Part shown: positions 29,368 to 38,125 of the stretch, in pieces | How the letters are laid out: each line of letters starts with the position of its first letter | Numbering within the stretch: the stretch's first letter is position 1 | From: Pseudomonadota bacterium | GTDB taxonomy: Bacteria > Pseudomonadota > Alphaproteobacteria > Azospirillales > Azospirillaceae | DNA length: 64,000 nt | NCBI GenBank assembly: GCA_023411035.1 | Contig: JAEYPE010000146.1 | Location: forward strand, 34,091-98,090 | Reading direction: 5' to 3' | The notes under the pieces: generated by a model | What the model was told of the DNA's origin: nothing | The model's database searches: none | What the model saw: the letters and a program-made list of their open reading frames with translations, nothing else | Made by a program: the position numbers and the translations under genes

Positions 29368-30045
29368 ATGGCTGGAAACTGCTGCGGCGGTTCCTGTGGT
29401 GGCGGCGGGGGAGGCGGTGGACCGGGCTTCGGCCGGCAGGCCGATTACCGCCGGGTTCTGCGCATGGCGCTGCTCGTCAACGGGCTGATGTTCGCCATCG
29501 CCTTGACCGCGGGCTTCGAGACGCAATCCATGGCGCTGCGGGCGAACGCGCTGGATTTCCTGGCGAACGCGATGAATTACGGTGTCAGCCTGTGGATGAT
29601 GGGCCGGGCGCTGGAAGGGCGGGGCTGGGCGTCTCTGGCGAAGGGGCTGGCGCTGACCGTGCTCGGCCTGTGGGTGGCGGTCTCCACGGCCTGGAGCGCC
29701 TATGCCGGCACCGTTCCCGACGCACCGGTGATGAGCCTCGTCGCGCTTTTGGGGCTGGGCGCCAATCTGTCGGTCGCGGCCCTGCTGTTCGCCGGGCGGC
29801 GCGGCGGTCTGACGGTGCGCGCGGTCTGGCTGTGCGCCCGCAACGGCGTGCTGGTGAACGCCGCGGTCCTGATGGCGGCGGCGGGCGTCTGGACGATGGG
29901 GCAGGGCTGGCCGGACCATCTGGTCGCCGCGGTGATCGCCGCCACGGTGCTGTCCGCCGCGCTGGCGGTGCTGCGGCAGGCGGTGGGGGAACTGCGCGCG
30001 TGGCACGCGCCCGCCGGCCCGGCCGGCCTTGGGAAGAGGACTTGA
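29368..30045 (+). CDS. Cation-diffusion-facilitator-like membrane protein
   Basis: 225 residues. The N-terminus is unusual: MAGNCCGGSCGGGGGGGGPG, Cys- and Gly-rich and likely metal-binding. About six hydrophobic segments follow. The segment ALTAGFETQSMALRANALDFLANAMNYG corresponds to the CDF helix that normally carries the metal-binding HxxxD/DxxxD (here ALDFLANAMNYG keeps one Asp). The family assignment is by overall pattern; transport of Zn, Co or Cd is inferred. The stop codon is embedded in the TTGACA that may be the trp -35 box. Confidence 0.75.
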   Translation: MAGNCCGGSCGGGGGGGGPGFGRQADYRRVLRMALLVNGLMFAIALTAGFETQSMALRANALDFLANAMNYGVSLWMMGRALEGRGWASLAKGLALTVLGLWVAVSTAWSAYAGTVPDAPVMSLVALLGLGANLSVAALLFAGRRGGLTVRAVWLCARNGVLVNAAVLMAAAGVWTMGQGWPDHLVAAVIAATVLSAALAVLRQAVGELRAWHAPAGPAGLGKRT

Positions 30046-30047
30046 CA
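30042..30047 (+). promoter_or_regulatory. Candidate trp promoter -35 box
   Basis: TTGACA, a perfect sigma-70 -35 hexamer, 31 bases before the trpL start and overlapping the stop codon of the CDF-like gene. A clear -10 box is not evident at 17 bases, which is common in high-GC alphaproteobacteria. Confidence 0.45.
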
Positions 30048-30077
30048 GGGGTGCCGCCCTGTGGCGGACTCGGTGCC

Positions 30078-30128
30078 ATGATTTTCGTTGCGCCCTCCCT
30101 TTCGCGTCGTTGGTGGTGGCCCGTCTGA
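30078..30128 (+). CDS. trpL: trp operon leader peptide
   Basis: A 16-residue leader peptide: MIFVAPSLSRRWWWPV. Three Trp codons in a row near the end are the sensor of classical transcription attenuation: when charged tRNA-Trp is scarce the ribosome stalls at them and prevents the downstream terminator from forming. It is followed 41 bases later by a perfect terminator hairpin and then trpE(G). A leader with tandem Trp codons ahead of a fused trpE(G) has been described for A. brasilense. Confidence 0.9.
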   Translation: MIFVAPSLSRRWWWPV

Positions 30129-30169
30129 CCGGGCCGGCCAGCCGACGCGCGTGAGCGCACACACCATCG

Positions 30170-30201
30170 AAAGGCCGCCCGGAGCTTCCGGGCGGCCTTT
30201 T
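30170..30201 (+). terminator. trp attenuator terminator
   Basis: Perfect 14-bp stem, AAAGGCCGCCCGGA pairing with TCCGGGCGGCCTTT, with a 3-base loop (GCT) and ending in TTTT. It lies between trpL and trpE(G). Upstream segments such as GGGCCGGCC (30130-30138) could form the alternative pairings. Confidence 0.88.
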
Positions 30202-30282
30202 CCCTGACCAGGGAACGCGGGTGTCGAGCAAGGGATCTCCGGGTGTCCGTTCGCAAACGGATCGACCACCGGAGACCGCCCC

Positions 30283-32562
30283 ATGTATCCCGCCGATTTC
30301 CTTGCCTCGCCCGACCTCCTCGAACCGCTGGCTTTCCGGACGCGCGGCGGCGTGACCGTGACACGGCGCGCCACGGCGCTGGAGCCACGGGGGGCGCTCG
30401 ATCCGGTGATCGACGCGCTGGACCGCCGCCGCGGCCTGCTGCTGTCCAGCGGGGTGGAGGCGCCGGGCCGCTACCGCCGCCACGCCCTGGGCTTCACCGA
30501 TCCGCCGCTGGCCGTCACCGCGCGCGGGCGCACGCTGCGCATCGACGCGCTGAACGCGCGGGGGCGGATGCTGCTGCCGGCTCTCTCCGCCGCGCTGCGC
30601 GGCCTGGAGGCGCTGGCCGGCATCGAGGAGGCGCCGTCCCGCGTGACCGTGCTGGTCCGCAAGCCCCAGCACCCCTTCCCGGAGGAGGAGCGGAGCCGCC
30701 AGCCCTCCGTCTTCTCCGTTCTGCGCGCCGTGCTGGCGCTGTTCTCGGCCCCCGAAGATCCGCTGCTCGGGCTTTACGGCGCCTTCGCCTACGACCTCGC
30801 TTTTCAGTTCGAGCCGATCCGCCTGCGGCTGGAGCGGCCCGACGACCAGCGCGATCTGGTGCTCTACCTGCCGGACCGGATCGTCGCGCTGGACCCCGTC
30901 GCGGGCCTCGCGCGGCTCATCGAATATGAGTTCGCCACGGCGGCGGACAGCACCGAGGGGCTGGAGCGCACCGGGCGCGACCACCCCTACCGCCCGGACG
31001 CCGACGCCGCGGCGGGCTGCGACCATGCCCCCGGCGAGTACCAGCGGGTGGTGGAGGCCGCCAAGGCCGCCTTCCGCCGAGGTGACCTGTTCGAGGTGGT
31101 GCCCGGCCAGACCTTCACCGAGCCCTGCGCCGACGCGCCCTCGGCGGTGTTCCGTCGGCTGCGCGCCTCCAATCCGGCGCCTTATGAAGCCTTCGTCAAT
31201 CTGGGGCGGGGCGAGTTCCTGGTCGCCGCCAGCCCGGAAATGTATGTGCGGGTGGCCAGGAGGCGGGTGGAGACCTGCCCGATTTCCGGCACCGTGGCGC
31301 GCGGGGCCGATGCGCTGGGCGACGCCGCCCAGATCCTGCGCCTTCTCTCCTCGGCCAAGGACGCGGCGGAGTTGACCATGTGCACCGACGTGGACCGCAA
31401 CGACAAGGCGCGGGTCTGCGAGCCGGGGTCCGTCCGGGTGACCGGGCGGCGGATGATCGAGCTGTATTCGCGTCTGATCCACACGGTGGACCATGTGGAA
31501 GGCAGGCTGCGGTCCGGCTTCGACGCGCTGGACGCCTTCCTCACCCACGCCTGGGCGGTGACGGTGACCGGCGCGCCCAAGCGCTGGGCCATGCAGTTCC
31601 TGGAGGACACGGAGCAATCGCCGCGGCGCTGGTACGGCGGGGCCTTCGGGCGGCTGGGCTTCGACGGCGGGATGGACACCGGCCTGACCCTGCGCACCAT
31701 CCGCATGGCCGCGGGCGCCGCCACGGTGCGGGCCGGAGCGACCCTGCTGTCCGACAGCGACCCGGATGCGGAGGACGCCGAATGCCGCCTGAAGGCCGCC
31801 GCCTTCCGCGACGCGATCCGCGGGGCGGCCGTTGCGCCCGAATCGGCTCTCCCTGCGGCCCTCCCTGCGGCCCCTTCCGGCGGGCGGGGCAAGCGTGTGC
31901 TGCTGGTGGACCATGACGACAGCTTCGTCCATACGCTGGCCGACTATCTGCGCCAGACCGGCGCATCGGTGACGACCCTGCGCCACGGCCACGCGCGGGC
32001 GGCGTTGGCCGCGCAGAACCAAATCCAGCATCACGTCCAGCCTCGGCCCGATCTGGTCGTGCTGTCCCCCGGTCCGGGCCGACCGGCGGATTTCGACGTG
32101 GCGGGAACCATCGACGCGGCGCTGGCGCTCGGCCTGCCGGTGTTCGGCGTCTGCCTGGGGCTGCAAGGGATGGTGGAGCGGTTCGGCGGCGCGCTGGACG
32201 TCCTGCCGGAACCGGCGCACGGCAAGGCGGCGGAGGTGCGGGTGCTGGGCGGAAAGCTGTTCGCCGGTCTGCCGGAGCGGCTGACGGTCGGGCGCTACCA
32301 CTCGCTGGTGGCGCGGCGCGACCGGCTGCCGGCGGACTTCATGGTGACGGCGGAAACCACCGGCGGGCTGCCCGGCGACGGGCTGGTGATGGCCGTGGAG
32401 CATCGGCGGCTTCCGCTCGCCGCCGTGCAATTCCACCCCGAGTCGATCCTGTCGCTCGAAGGCGGGGCCGGTCTTGCCCTGCTGGGGAACGTGATGGACC
32501 GGCTGGCCGCCGGCATCCTTTCGGACGCCCTTCCGGACGCCCTTCCGGAAGCGGCGGCGTGA
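30283..32562 (+). CDS. trpE(G): Fused anthranilate synthase, TrpE and TrpG domains
   Basis: Chorismate + glutamine to anthranilate + pyruvate + glutamate, the first committed step of Trp synthesis. 759 residues. The TrpE part (about 1-520) has RRGDLFEVVPGQTF, PEMYVRVARRRVETCPISGT, CTDVDRNDKARVCEPG and AWAVTVTGAPKRWAM. A Pro/Ala linker leads to the TrpG glutaminase with FGVCLGLQGMVERFGG (nucleophile Cys624) and AVQFHPESILSLEG (catalytic His/Glu). Fused forms occur in rhizobia and Azospirillum. The last residues repeat ALPDALPEAAA. Expression is controlled by the leader and attenuator just upstream; it is convergent with gapR. Confidence 0.97.
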   Translation: MYPADFLASPDLLEPLAFRTRGGVTVTRRATALEPRGALDPVIDALDRRRGLLLSSGVEAPGRYRRHALGFTDPPLAVTARGRTLRIDALNARGRMLLPALSAALRGLEALAGIEEAPSRVTVLVRKPQHPFPEEERSRQPSVFSVLRAVLALFSAPEDPLLGLYGAFAYDLAFQFEPIRLRLERPDDQRDLVLYLPDRIVALDPVAGLARLIEYEFATAADSTEGLERTGRDHPYRPDADAAAGCDHAPGEYQRVVEAAKAAFRRGDLFEVVPGQTFTEPCADAPSAVFRRLRASNPAPYEAFVNLGRGEFLVAASPEMYVRVARRRVETCPISGTVARGADALGDAAQILRLLSSAKDAAELTMCTDVDRNDKARVCEPGSVRVTGRRMIELYSRLIHTVDHVEGRLRSGFDALDAFLTHAWAVTVTGAPKRWAMQFLEDTEQSPRRWYGGAFGRLGFDGGMDTGLTLRTIRMAAGAATVRAGATLLSDSDPDAEDAECRLKAAAFRDAIRGAAVAPESALPAALPAAPSGGRGKRVLLVDHDDSFVHTLADYLRQTGASVTTLRHGHARAALAAQNQIQHHVQPRPDLVVLSPGPGRPADFDVAGTIDAALALGLPVFGVCLGLQGMVERFGGALDVLPEPAHGKAAEVRVLGGKLFAGLPERLTVGRYHSLVARRDRLPADFMVTAETTGGLPGDGLVMAVEHRRLPLAAVQFHPESILSLEGGAGLALLGNVMDRLAAGILSDALPDALPEAAA

Positions 32563-32583
32563 TGGTGGAGGGGCCGGGGGTGG

Positions 32584-32832
32584 TTATTCCACCATCCCCA
32601 GCGCTTCCTTGTAGAGTTCCAGGATGGCTTCCTGCTCCTGGCGGTCGGCTTTGTCCATTTTGCGCAGCCGGATGATCTGCCGGATGATCTTGGTGTCGAA
32701 GCCGGTGCCCTTGGCTTCGGCATAGACCTCCTTGATGTCCTCCTGCAGGCCGCGCTTCTCTTCTTCCAGGCGCTCGATGCGCTCGACGAAGGATTTCAGG
32801 CGATCCGCCGCAATGCCGCCGACGTCGGACAT
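32584..32832 (-). CDS. gapR: GapR-type nucleoid-associated protein (DUF2312)
   Basis: 82-residue protein matching GapR, the alphaproteobacterial DNA-clamping protein that binds overtwisted AT-rich DNA and aids replication and cell division. Seen: VGGIAADRLKSFVERIERLE, EEKRGLQEDIKEVYAEAKG and GFDTKIIRQIIRLRKMDK, the core family sequence, all alpha-helical and charged. Length and start match the family; longer upstream starts run through non-coding DNA. Confidence 0.95.
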   Translation of the reverse strand: MSDVGGIAADRLKSFVERIERLEEEKRGLQEDIKEVYAEAKGTGFDTKIIRQIIRLRKMDKADRQEQEAILELYKEALGMVE

Positions 32833-33070
32833 GATAGGGGTAACCTCAAATTGGGTGCTTCCGGGGAATCCGGCGCGGACGATATCGGCGGGAGCCGCCG
32901 ATGGCAAGGGGCTGGCGGACTTGGACCGGCGGTTGCCACAGGCGGCGCCACCGGGGCCGGACGCGACCGAGTGCCGCTGAACCGTCCGGAGCCGCGCTTG
33001 CCGCTTCACAAGCTGTGATTGCCTGATCCATGCTGCTGCGGCCTTGAGAGGGTGACGCTGGAGGAATGGG

Positions 33071-34684
33071 ATGCGTTTGGATCGAGCGCGGCTGCGTGTC
33101 CTGCTCCCTCTGCTTGTGTCGTTCCTGTGGTCGGTTTTCTTCGCGGCGGTGCCGACTCCGGCGCGGGCGGCGGAACTGGTCATCGGGCTGGGGGCGGAGG
33201 TCACCAGCCTCGACCCGCATTTCCACCTCCTTCTGCCCAACAACCTCGTCCGTTCCCACATCTTCGACGCGCTGACCAAGCCGGACGAGCACCGGCGGCC
33301 GGGGCCGGGCCTCGCGGTGGACTGGAAGCCGGTGGGCGGCACGGCTTGGGACTTCACCCTGCGCCGCGGCGTCCTTTTCCACGACGGAACCCCCTTCACG
33401 GCGGTGGATGCGGCGGCCAGCCTGCGGCGCGCCCTGACCGTCCAGGGCAGCCCCTATCCCTATTCCTCGATTCTGCGGTCGGTCGCCGGAGTGGAGGTGG
33501 TGGACGACCACACCCTGCGCATCCGCACCAAGGTCCCCGATGCGACCATTCCCGCGGCGGTCGGCCAGATCGCCGTGATACCGGCGCGGTTGGCGCAGGC
33601 CACGCGGGCGGATTTCGACGGCGGCGCGGCGGTGATCGGCACCGGTCCCTTCCGTTTCGCCGCCAGCCGTGGCCTGGCGGAAATCACGCTGACCGCCAAC
33701 CCCGGCTATTGGGGCGGACGGGCGTCTTGGGACGGGGTGACGTTGCGGGTCATCCCGTCCGCCGTCGAACGGGTCGCCGCGCTGCTGGCCGGGGCCGTGC
33801 ACATCATCGACCAGGTGCCCCCCGCCGACGTTCTCCGCCTGCATGGAGAGCCGCGGATCACCGTGCGCACCGGGCTGTCGGCCCGGCTGATCTATCTGGC
33901 GCTGGACGGCGGGCGCGGCAATTCCCCTTTCGTCACCGGGCGCGACGGCCGGCCCTTGGCGGTCAACCCGCTGCGCGACCCGCGGGTGCGCCGGGCCATG
34001 TCCAAGGCCATCAACCGCCAGGGCACGGTCGAACTGGTGATGGAAGGGCTGGGCTCGCCCGCCGGGCAGCTCCTGCCGGAAGGCTTCTTCGGCACCAGCC
34101 CGTCCCTGCATCCCGACTCCTACGACCCGGAGGGGGCCAAGCGGCTGCTGGCCGAGGCGGGCTGGCCCGACGGCTTCGCGATCACCCTTCACGCGCCGAA
34201 CAACCGCTACACCAACGACGGGGCGGTGGCGCGCACGCTGGGCGTGGCGCTGTCGCGCATCGGCATCGCCACCCGCGTGGAGACGATGCCCGCGGCGGAG
34301 TTCTTCCAGCGCGCGGCGAAGCTGGAGTTCAGCGTCTACATGGCCGGCATCGCCAGCACGCTGGGCGAGACGACGGACGTGCTGGAATCGCTGGTCGCCA
34401 CCTTCGACGAGGGGCGCAACCGGGGCTGGATCAACCGCATGCGCTATTCGAACCCGGATCTGGATACGCTGCTGGACCGCGCCGTCGCCACGCTCGATCC
34501 CAAGGGGCGGGAATCCATGCTGCGCGCGGCGTCGGAACTGGCGATGGCCGACGCGGCGGTGCTGCCGCTCTATTTCGAAAGCAAGGTCTGGGCGATGCGC
34601 CGCGAATACAGCTTCACCCCGCGCGCGGATGAGGTCACGCTCGCCGCCGACGTGGCGCCGACGCGGCCCAGCGCCGCCAATTAG
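33071..34684 (+). CDS. ABC transporter substrate-binding protein, family 5
   Basis: 537-residue periplasmic solute-binding protein of the peptide/opine/nickel class (SBP_bac_5). Signal peptide LPLLVSFLWSVFFAAVPTPARA is followed by ELVIGLGAEVTSLDPHF, LRRGVLFHDGTPFTA, VIGTGPFRF and DPEGAKRLLAEAGWPDGF, all family motifs. ATG 33071 follows GGAGGAATGGG. No permease or ATPase gene is adjacent, so it either serves a distant transporter or is an orphan. The ligand is unknown. Confidence 0.93.
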   Translation: MRLDRARLRVLLPLLVSFLWSVFFAAVPTPARAAELVIGLGAEVTSLDPHFHLLLPNNLVRSHIFDALTKPDEHRRPGPGLAVDWKPVGGTAWDFTLRRGVLFHDGTPFTAVDAAASLRRALTVQGSPYPYSSILRSVAGVEVVDDHTLRIRTKVPDATIPAAVGQIAVIPARLAQATRADFDGGAAVIGTGPFRFAASRGLAEITLTANPGYWGGRASWDGVTLRVIPSAVERVAALLAGAVHIIDQVPPADVLRLHGEPRITVRTGLSARLIYLALDGGRGNSPFVTGRDGRPLAVNPLRDPRVRRAMSKAINRQGTVELVMEGLGSPAGQLLPEGFFGTSPSLHPDSYDPEGAKRLLAEAGWPDGFAITLHAPNNRYTNDGAVARTLGVALSRIGIATRVETMPAAEFFQRAAKLEFSVYMAGIASTLGETTDVLESLVATFDEGRNRGWINRMRYSNPDLDTLLDRAVATLDPKGRESMLRAASELAMADAAVLPLYFESKVWAMRREYSFTPRADEVTLAADVAPTRPSAAN

Positions 34685-34963
34685 GCACATCCATCCGCCC
34701 TTTCCCGTTTGCGGCACAGCCGGCGCCGCGACCGCTTCTCCTGCGAAAGAGGCATGGCGCGCCGTTGCGAAAGGGGCGACCTTGCACTTTCCGTTGCACG
34801 CGCGCTTGCGGCCCCTCTGCGGGGTGTTGCGCCGCACTATCACCGCTGGTAATACCATCGACGCTCGAGAGCTTCACAAAGTCACACAAATCCGGCATTG
34901 ATGCCGACGGTCTAAGCCGATTGCACGAAAATCGGCCACTTGCGGCAGGGGAGATCAAGAATC

Positions 34964-36133
34964 ATGAAAATCGCCATACCCAGGGAGCGGCGCGCGGGCG
35001 AGAATCGCGTCGCGGCGTCTCCGGAGACGGTCAAGAAACTCAAAGCCCTCAGCCTGGAAGTGGTCGTGGAGACCGGCGCCGGCCTGGGCTCGAACCTGCC
35101 GGACCGGGTCTACCAGGACGCCGGAGCGGAGATCGCGCCGGACGCCGCCTCGGCGCTGGCCGGGGCCGACATCGTTCTGAAGGTGCAGCGCCCGCTGCTC
35201 GCCGGGGAGGGGGACCTCGACGAGCTGGCGCTGATCCCGCGCGGCGCGCTGCTGCTCGGCATCCTCCAACCCTACAACAGCCGTGACCATGTGGCGGCCT
35301 ACGCCGCGGCGGGGGTCAACGCGTTGGCCATGGAGTTCATGCCGCGCATCACCCGCGCCCAGGTCATGGACGTGCTGTCCTCGCAGGCCAACCTCGCCGG
35401 CTACAAGGCGGTGGTCGACGCCGCCAGCGAGTATGGCCGGGCCTACCCGATGATGATGACCGCGGCGGGCACCGTGCCGCCGGCCCGCGCCTTCATCATG
35501 GGCGTCGGCGTCGCCGGGCTGCAGGCCATCGCCACGGCCAAGCGGCTGGGCGCCATCGTCTCGGCGACCGACGTGCGCCCGGCGGTCAAGGAGCAGGTGC
35601 AGAGCCTCGGCGGCAGCTTCGTCGCGGTGGAGAACGACGAGTTCCGCCAAGCCGAGACCTCGGGCGGCTACGCCAAGGAGATGTCCGACGACTACAAGCG
35701 CCAGCAGGCCGCGCTGGTGGCCGAGCACATCAAGAAGCAGGACATCGTCATCACCACCGCGCTGATCCCCGGGTGCAAGGCGCCGATCCTGGTGACGCGC
35801 GAGCATGTCGCCTCGATGAAGCCGGGCTCGGTGCTGATCGATCTGGCGGTGGAGCAGGGCGGCAACGTCGAGGGCTCGGAGCTGGGCAAGGTCGTCACCA
35901 CGGAGAACGGGGTGAAGATCGTCGGCCACGCCAACTACCCCAGCCGCATCGCCGAGAGCGCCTCGCTGCTCTACGCCAAGAACCTCCTCGCGCTGCTGCA
36001 GTCGCTGCACGACAAGGAGAAGGGCGTCACGCTCAACTGGGACGACGAGATCGTCAAGGCCATCGCGCTCACCCGCGACGGGCAGATCGTTCACCCGGCC
36101 TTCGCGGCGCAAGCGACCGCCGCTGCGGAATGA
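34964..36133 (+). CDS. pntAA: NAD(P) transhydrogenase alpha subunit, NAD-binding part
   Basis: 389-residue cytoplasmic domain I of proton-translocating transhydrogenase, which uses the proton gradient to reduce NADP with NADH. Seen: MKIAIPRERRAGENRVAASP, NLAGYKAVVDAASEYGRA, IMGVGVAGLQAIATAKRLGA (Rossmann loop) and SVLIDLAVEQGGNVEGS. The alpha subunit is split, as in Rhodospirillum and relatives, with pntAB encoding the membrane part. The start at 34964 follows GGGGAGA; the 280-base gap upstream holds the likely promoter. Confidence 0.97.
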   Translation: MKIAIPRERRAGENRVAASPETVKKLKALSLEVVVETGAGLGSNLPDRVYQDAGAEIAPDAASALAGADIVLKVQRPLLAGEGDLDELALIPRGALLLGILQPYNSRDHVAAYAAAGVNALAMEFMPRITRAQVMDVLSSQANLAGYKAVVDAASEYGRAYPMMMTAAGTVPPARAFIMGVGVAGLQAIATAKRLGAIVSATDVRPAVKEQVQSLGGSFVAVENDEFRQAETSGGYAKEMSDDYKRQQAALVAEHIKKQDIVITTALIPGCKAPILVTREHVASMKPGSVLIDLAVEQGGNVEGSELGKVVTTENGVKIVGHANYPSRIAESASLLYAKNLLALLQSLHDKEKGVTLNWDDEIVKAIALTRDGQIVHPAFAAQATAAAE

Positions 36134-36142
36134 GGCATCGCC

Positions 36143-36361
36143 ATGCACAATGACATTATCGACCGGACGGTCGACGCCCTTGCCTTGAATGAAACCCTGC
36201 CGATGGAGGCCAAGCGGCGGATCGTACAGCGCCTCCTGGCCGTCCGGAACAATCTGTGCCGGGAGCCTGAATGCTGGATGCGCTGCCCGGTCTGCCAGCG
36301 TGGTCTGCCGTTCACAGAAACCCTGGATTCACCCCCATCCAGAATCGACGTTGGAGCTTGA
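36143..36361 (+). CDS. Small Cys-rich protein between pntAA and pntAB
   Basis: 72 residues, not recognised. The N-terminal part is a charged helix ([17 protein letters not shown]); the centre has a C-x4-C-x3-C-x2-C pattern ([13 protein letters not shown]), suggestive of a metal-binding knuckle. TGAGG lies upstream of the ATG, and its stop overlaps the pntAB start (TGATG), so it is placed to be translated with the operon. Its first four residues, MHND, are the same as those at the internal Met of pntAB. Confidence 0.65.
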   Translation: MHNDIIDRTVDALALNETLPMEAKRRIVQRLLAVRNNLCREPECWMRCPVCQRGLPFTETLDSPPSRIDVGA

Positions 36362-36675
36362 TGTCGACCATGCACAACGATTTCTTCATCACCGGCCTGA
36401 CGGTGTTCGTGCTGGCCTGCTTCGTCGGCTATTACGTGGTGTGGCGGGTGACGCCGGCGCTGCACTCGCCGCTGATGGCGGTGACCAACGCGGTGTCCTC
36501 GGTGATCATCGTCGGCGCCCTGATCGCCGCCGGCCCGGCCGGCCCAATCAATTCTGTGGGCGGCTTCTCCAAGATCATGGGCTTCCTCGCGGTCATCCTG
36601 GCCAGCGTCAACATCTTCGGCGGCTTCCTGGTCACCCAGCGCATGCTGTCGATGTTCAAGAAGAAGGGCAAGTAA
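36361..36675 (+). CDS. pntAB: Transhydrogenase alpha subunit, membrane part
   Basis: 104-residue small membrane subunit with three to four hydrophobic helices ([60 protein letters not shown]), matching the C-terminal membrane piece of PntA. It forms part of the proton channel with PntB. The ATG at 36361 (MSTMHND) is coupled to the upstream small ORF; an ATG at 36370 is possible. Confidence 0.95.
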   Translation: MSTMHNDFFITGLTVFVLACFVGYYVVWRVTPALHSPLMAVTNAVSSVIIVGALIAAGPAGPINSVGGFSKIMGFLAVILASVNIFGGFLVTQRMLSMFKKKGK

Positions 36676-36677
36676 CC

Positions 36678-38078
36678 ATGGAAACCCTGTCCGCCCTTCT
36701 CTATCTGGTCGCCTCGGTCTGCTTCATCATGGCCCTGCGCGGCCTGTCCAGCCCCGAGACCTCCCGCCAGGGCAACTTCTTCGGCATGGCCGGCATGACC
36801 ATCGCCGTGCTGACCACGCTGGCCCTGCCCATCGTCCAGTCCTACTGGATGATCGTGCTCGGCATCGCGATTGGCGGCGGCATCGGCTACGTCATCGCCA
36901 AGAAGATCGAGATGACCGCCCTGCCGCAGCTCGTCGCCGCCTTCCACTCGCTGGTCGGTCTGGCCGCGGTGTTCGTGGCGCTGTCGGCCTTCTACTCGCC
37001 CGAGGCCTACGGCATCGGCGTGCCCGGGGCCATCGCCAAGGGCTCGCTGGTCGAGATGGCGCTCGGCACGGCCATCGGCGCCATCACCTTCACCGGCTCG
37101 ATCGTCGCCTTCGCCAAGCTGCAGGGCCTGGTCACCGGCAAGCCGCTGGTCTTCCCCTACCAGCACCACCTCAACGCCGCCCTCGGCGTGCTGACCATCC
37201 TGCTCATCGTCTGGCTGGTGCAGTCGAACTCCGGTGCGGCGATGTGGATCATCGTGCTGGTCGCGCTGGCGCTGGGCTTCCTGCTGATCCTGCCGATCGG
37301 CGGAGCGGACATGCCGGTGGTGATCTCGATGCTGAACAGCTATTCCGGCTGGGCGGCGGCGGGCATCGGCTTCACGCTGCAGAACAACCTGCTGATCGTC
37401 ACCGGGGCGCTGGTCGGCTCGTCGGGCGCCATCCTGTCCTACATCATGTGCAAGGGCATGAACCGCTCGATCTTCAACGTCATCCTCGGCGGCTTCGGCG
37501 GCGACAGCGGGGCCGCTTCGGCGGCGGCCGGCGGCGGCGAGCGCGGCACGGTCAAGGCCGGCTCGCCGGAGGACGCGGCCTACATCATGAAGAACGCCCA
37601 GTCGGTGATCATCGTGCCGGGCTACGGCATGGCGGTGGCCCAGGCCCAGCACGCGCTGCGCGAGATGGCCGACCTGCTGAAGAAGGAGGGCGTGGAGGTC
37701 AAGTACGCCATCCATCCGGTGGCGGGGCGCATGCCCGGGCACATGAACGTGCTGCTGGCCGAGGCCAACGTGCCCTACGACGAGGTGTTCGAGCTGGAGG
37801 ACATCAACCGCGACTTCAGCACCGCGGACGTGGCCTTCGTGATCGGCGCCAACGACGTGACCAACCCGGCGGCCAAGACCGACCCGGCAAGCCCGATCTA
37901 CGGCATGCCGATCCTCGACGTGGAGAAGGCCAAGACGGTGTTCTTCATCAAGCGCGGCATGGCCGCCGGCTACGCCGGCGTCGAGAACGAGCTGTTCTTC
38001 CGCCCCAACACCATGATGCTCTTCGGCGACGCCAAGAAGGTCACCGAAGAGGTCGTCAAGGCCGCCGAGCACCCGTAG
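36678..38078 (+). CDS. pntB: NAD(P) transhydrogenase beta subunit
   Basis: 466-residue beta subunit. The N-terminal ~260 residues are membrane helices (domain II) with MALRGLSSPETSRQGN and VAAFHSLVGLAAVF. The C-terminal NADP-binding domain III has IIVPGYGMAVAQAQHALREM, HPVAGRMPGHMNVLLAEANV, VIGANDVTNPAAKTDP and KTVFFIKRGM. Together with PntAA/PntAB it makes the complete enzyme in the inner membrane. Confidence 0.97.
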   Translation: METLSALLYLVASVCFIMALRGLSSPETSRQGNFFGMAGMTIAVLTTLALPIVQSYWMIVLGIAIGGGIGYVIAKKIEMTALPQLVAAFHSLVGLAAVFVALSAFYSPEAYGIGVPGAIAKGSLVEMALGTAIGAITFTGSIVAFAKLQGLVTGKPLVFPYQHHLNAALGVLTILLIVWLVQSNSGAAMWIIVLVALALGFLLILPIGGADMPVVISMLNSYSGWAAAGIGFTLQNNLLIVTGALVGSSGAILSYIMCKGMNRSIFNVILGGFGGDSGAASAAAGGGERGTVKAGSPEDAAYIMKNAQSVIIVPGYGMAVAQAQHALREMADLLKKEGVEVKYAIHPVAGRMPGHMNVLLAEANVPYDEVFELEDINRDFSTADVAFVIGANDVTNPAAKTDPASPIYGMPILDVEKAKTVFFIKRGMAAGYAGVENELFFRPNTMMLFGDAKKVTEEVVKAAEHP

Positions 38079-38125
38079 CGCACGGCCGGCATCATTCCCG
38101 CTGAACCGTGGATATGGAGGCTACC

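Noticed and set aside
29290..32436. 1048-codon open frame on the minus strand
   Set aside because: Antisense shadow of trpE(G) and the CDF-like gene, His/Gln/Arg-rich with no motifs; it would also cross the trp attenuator.
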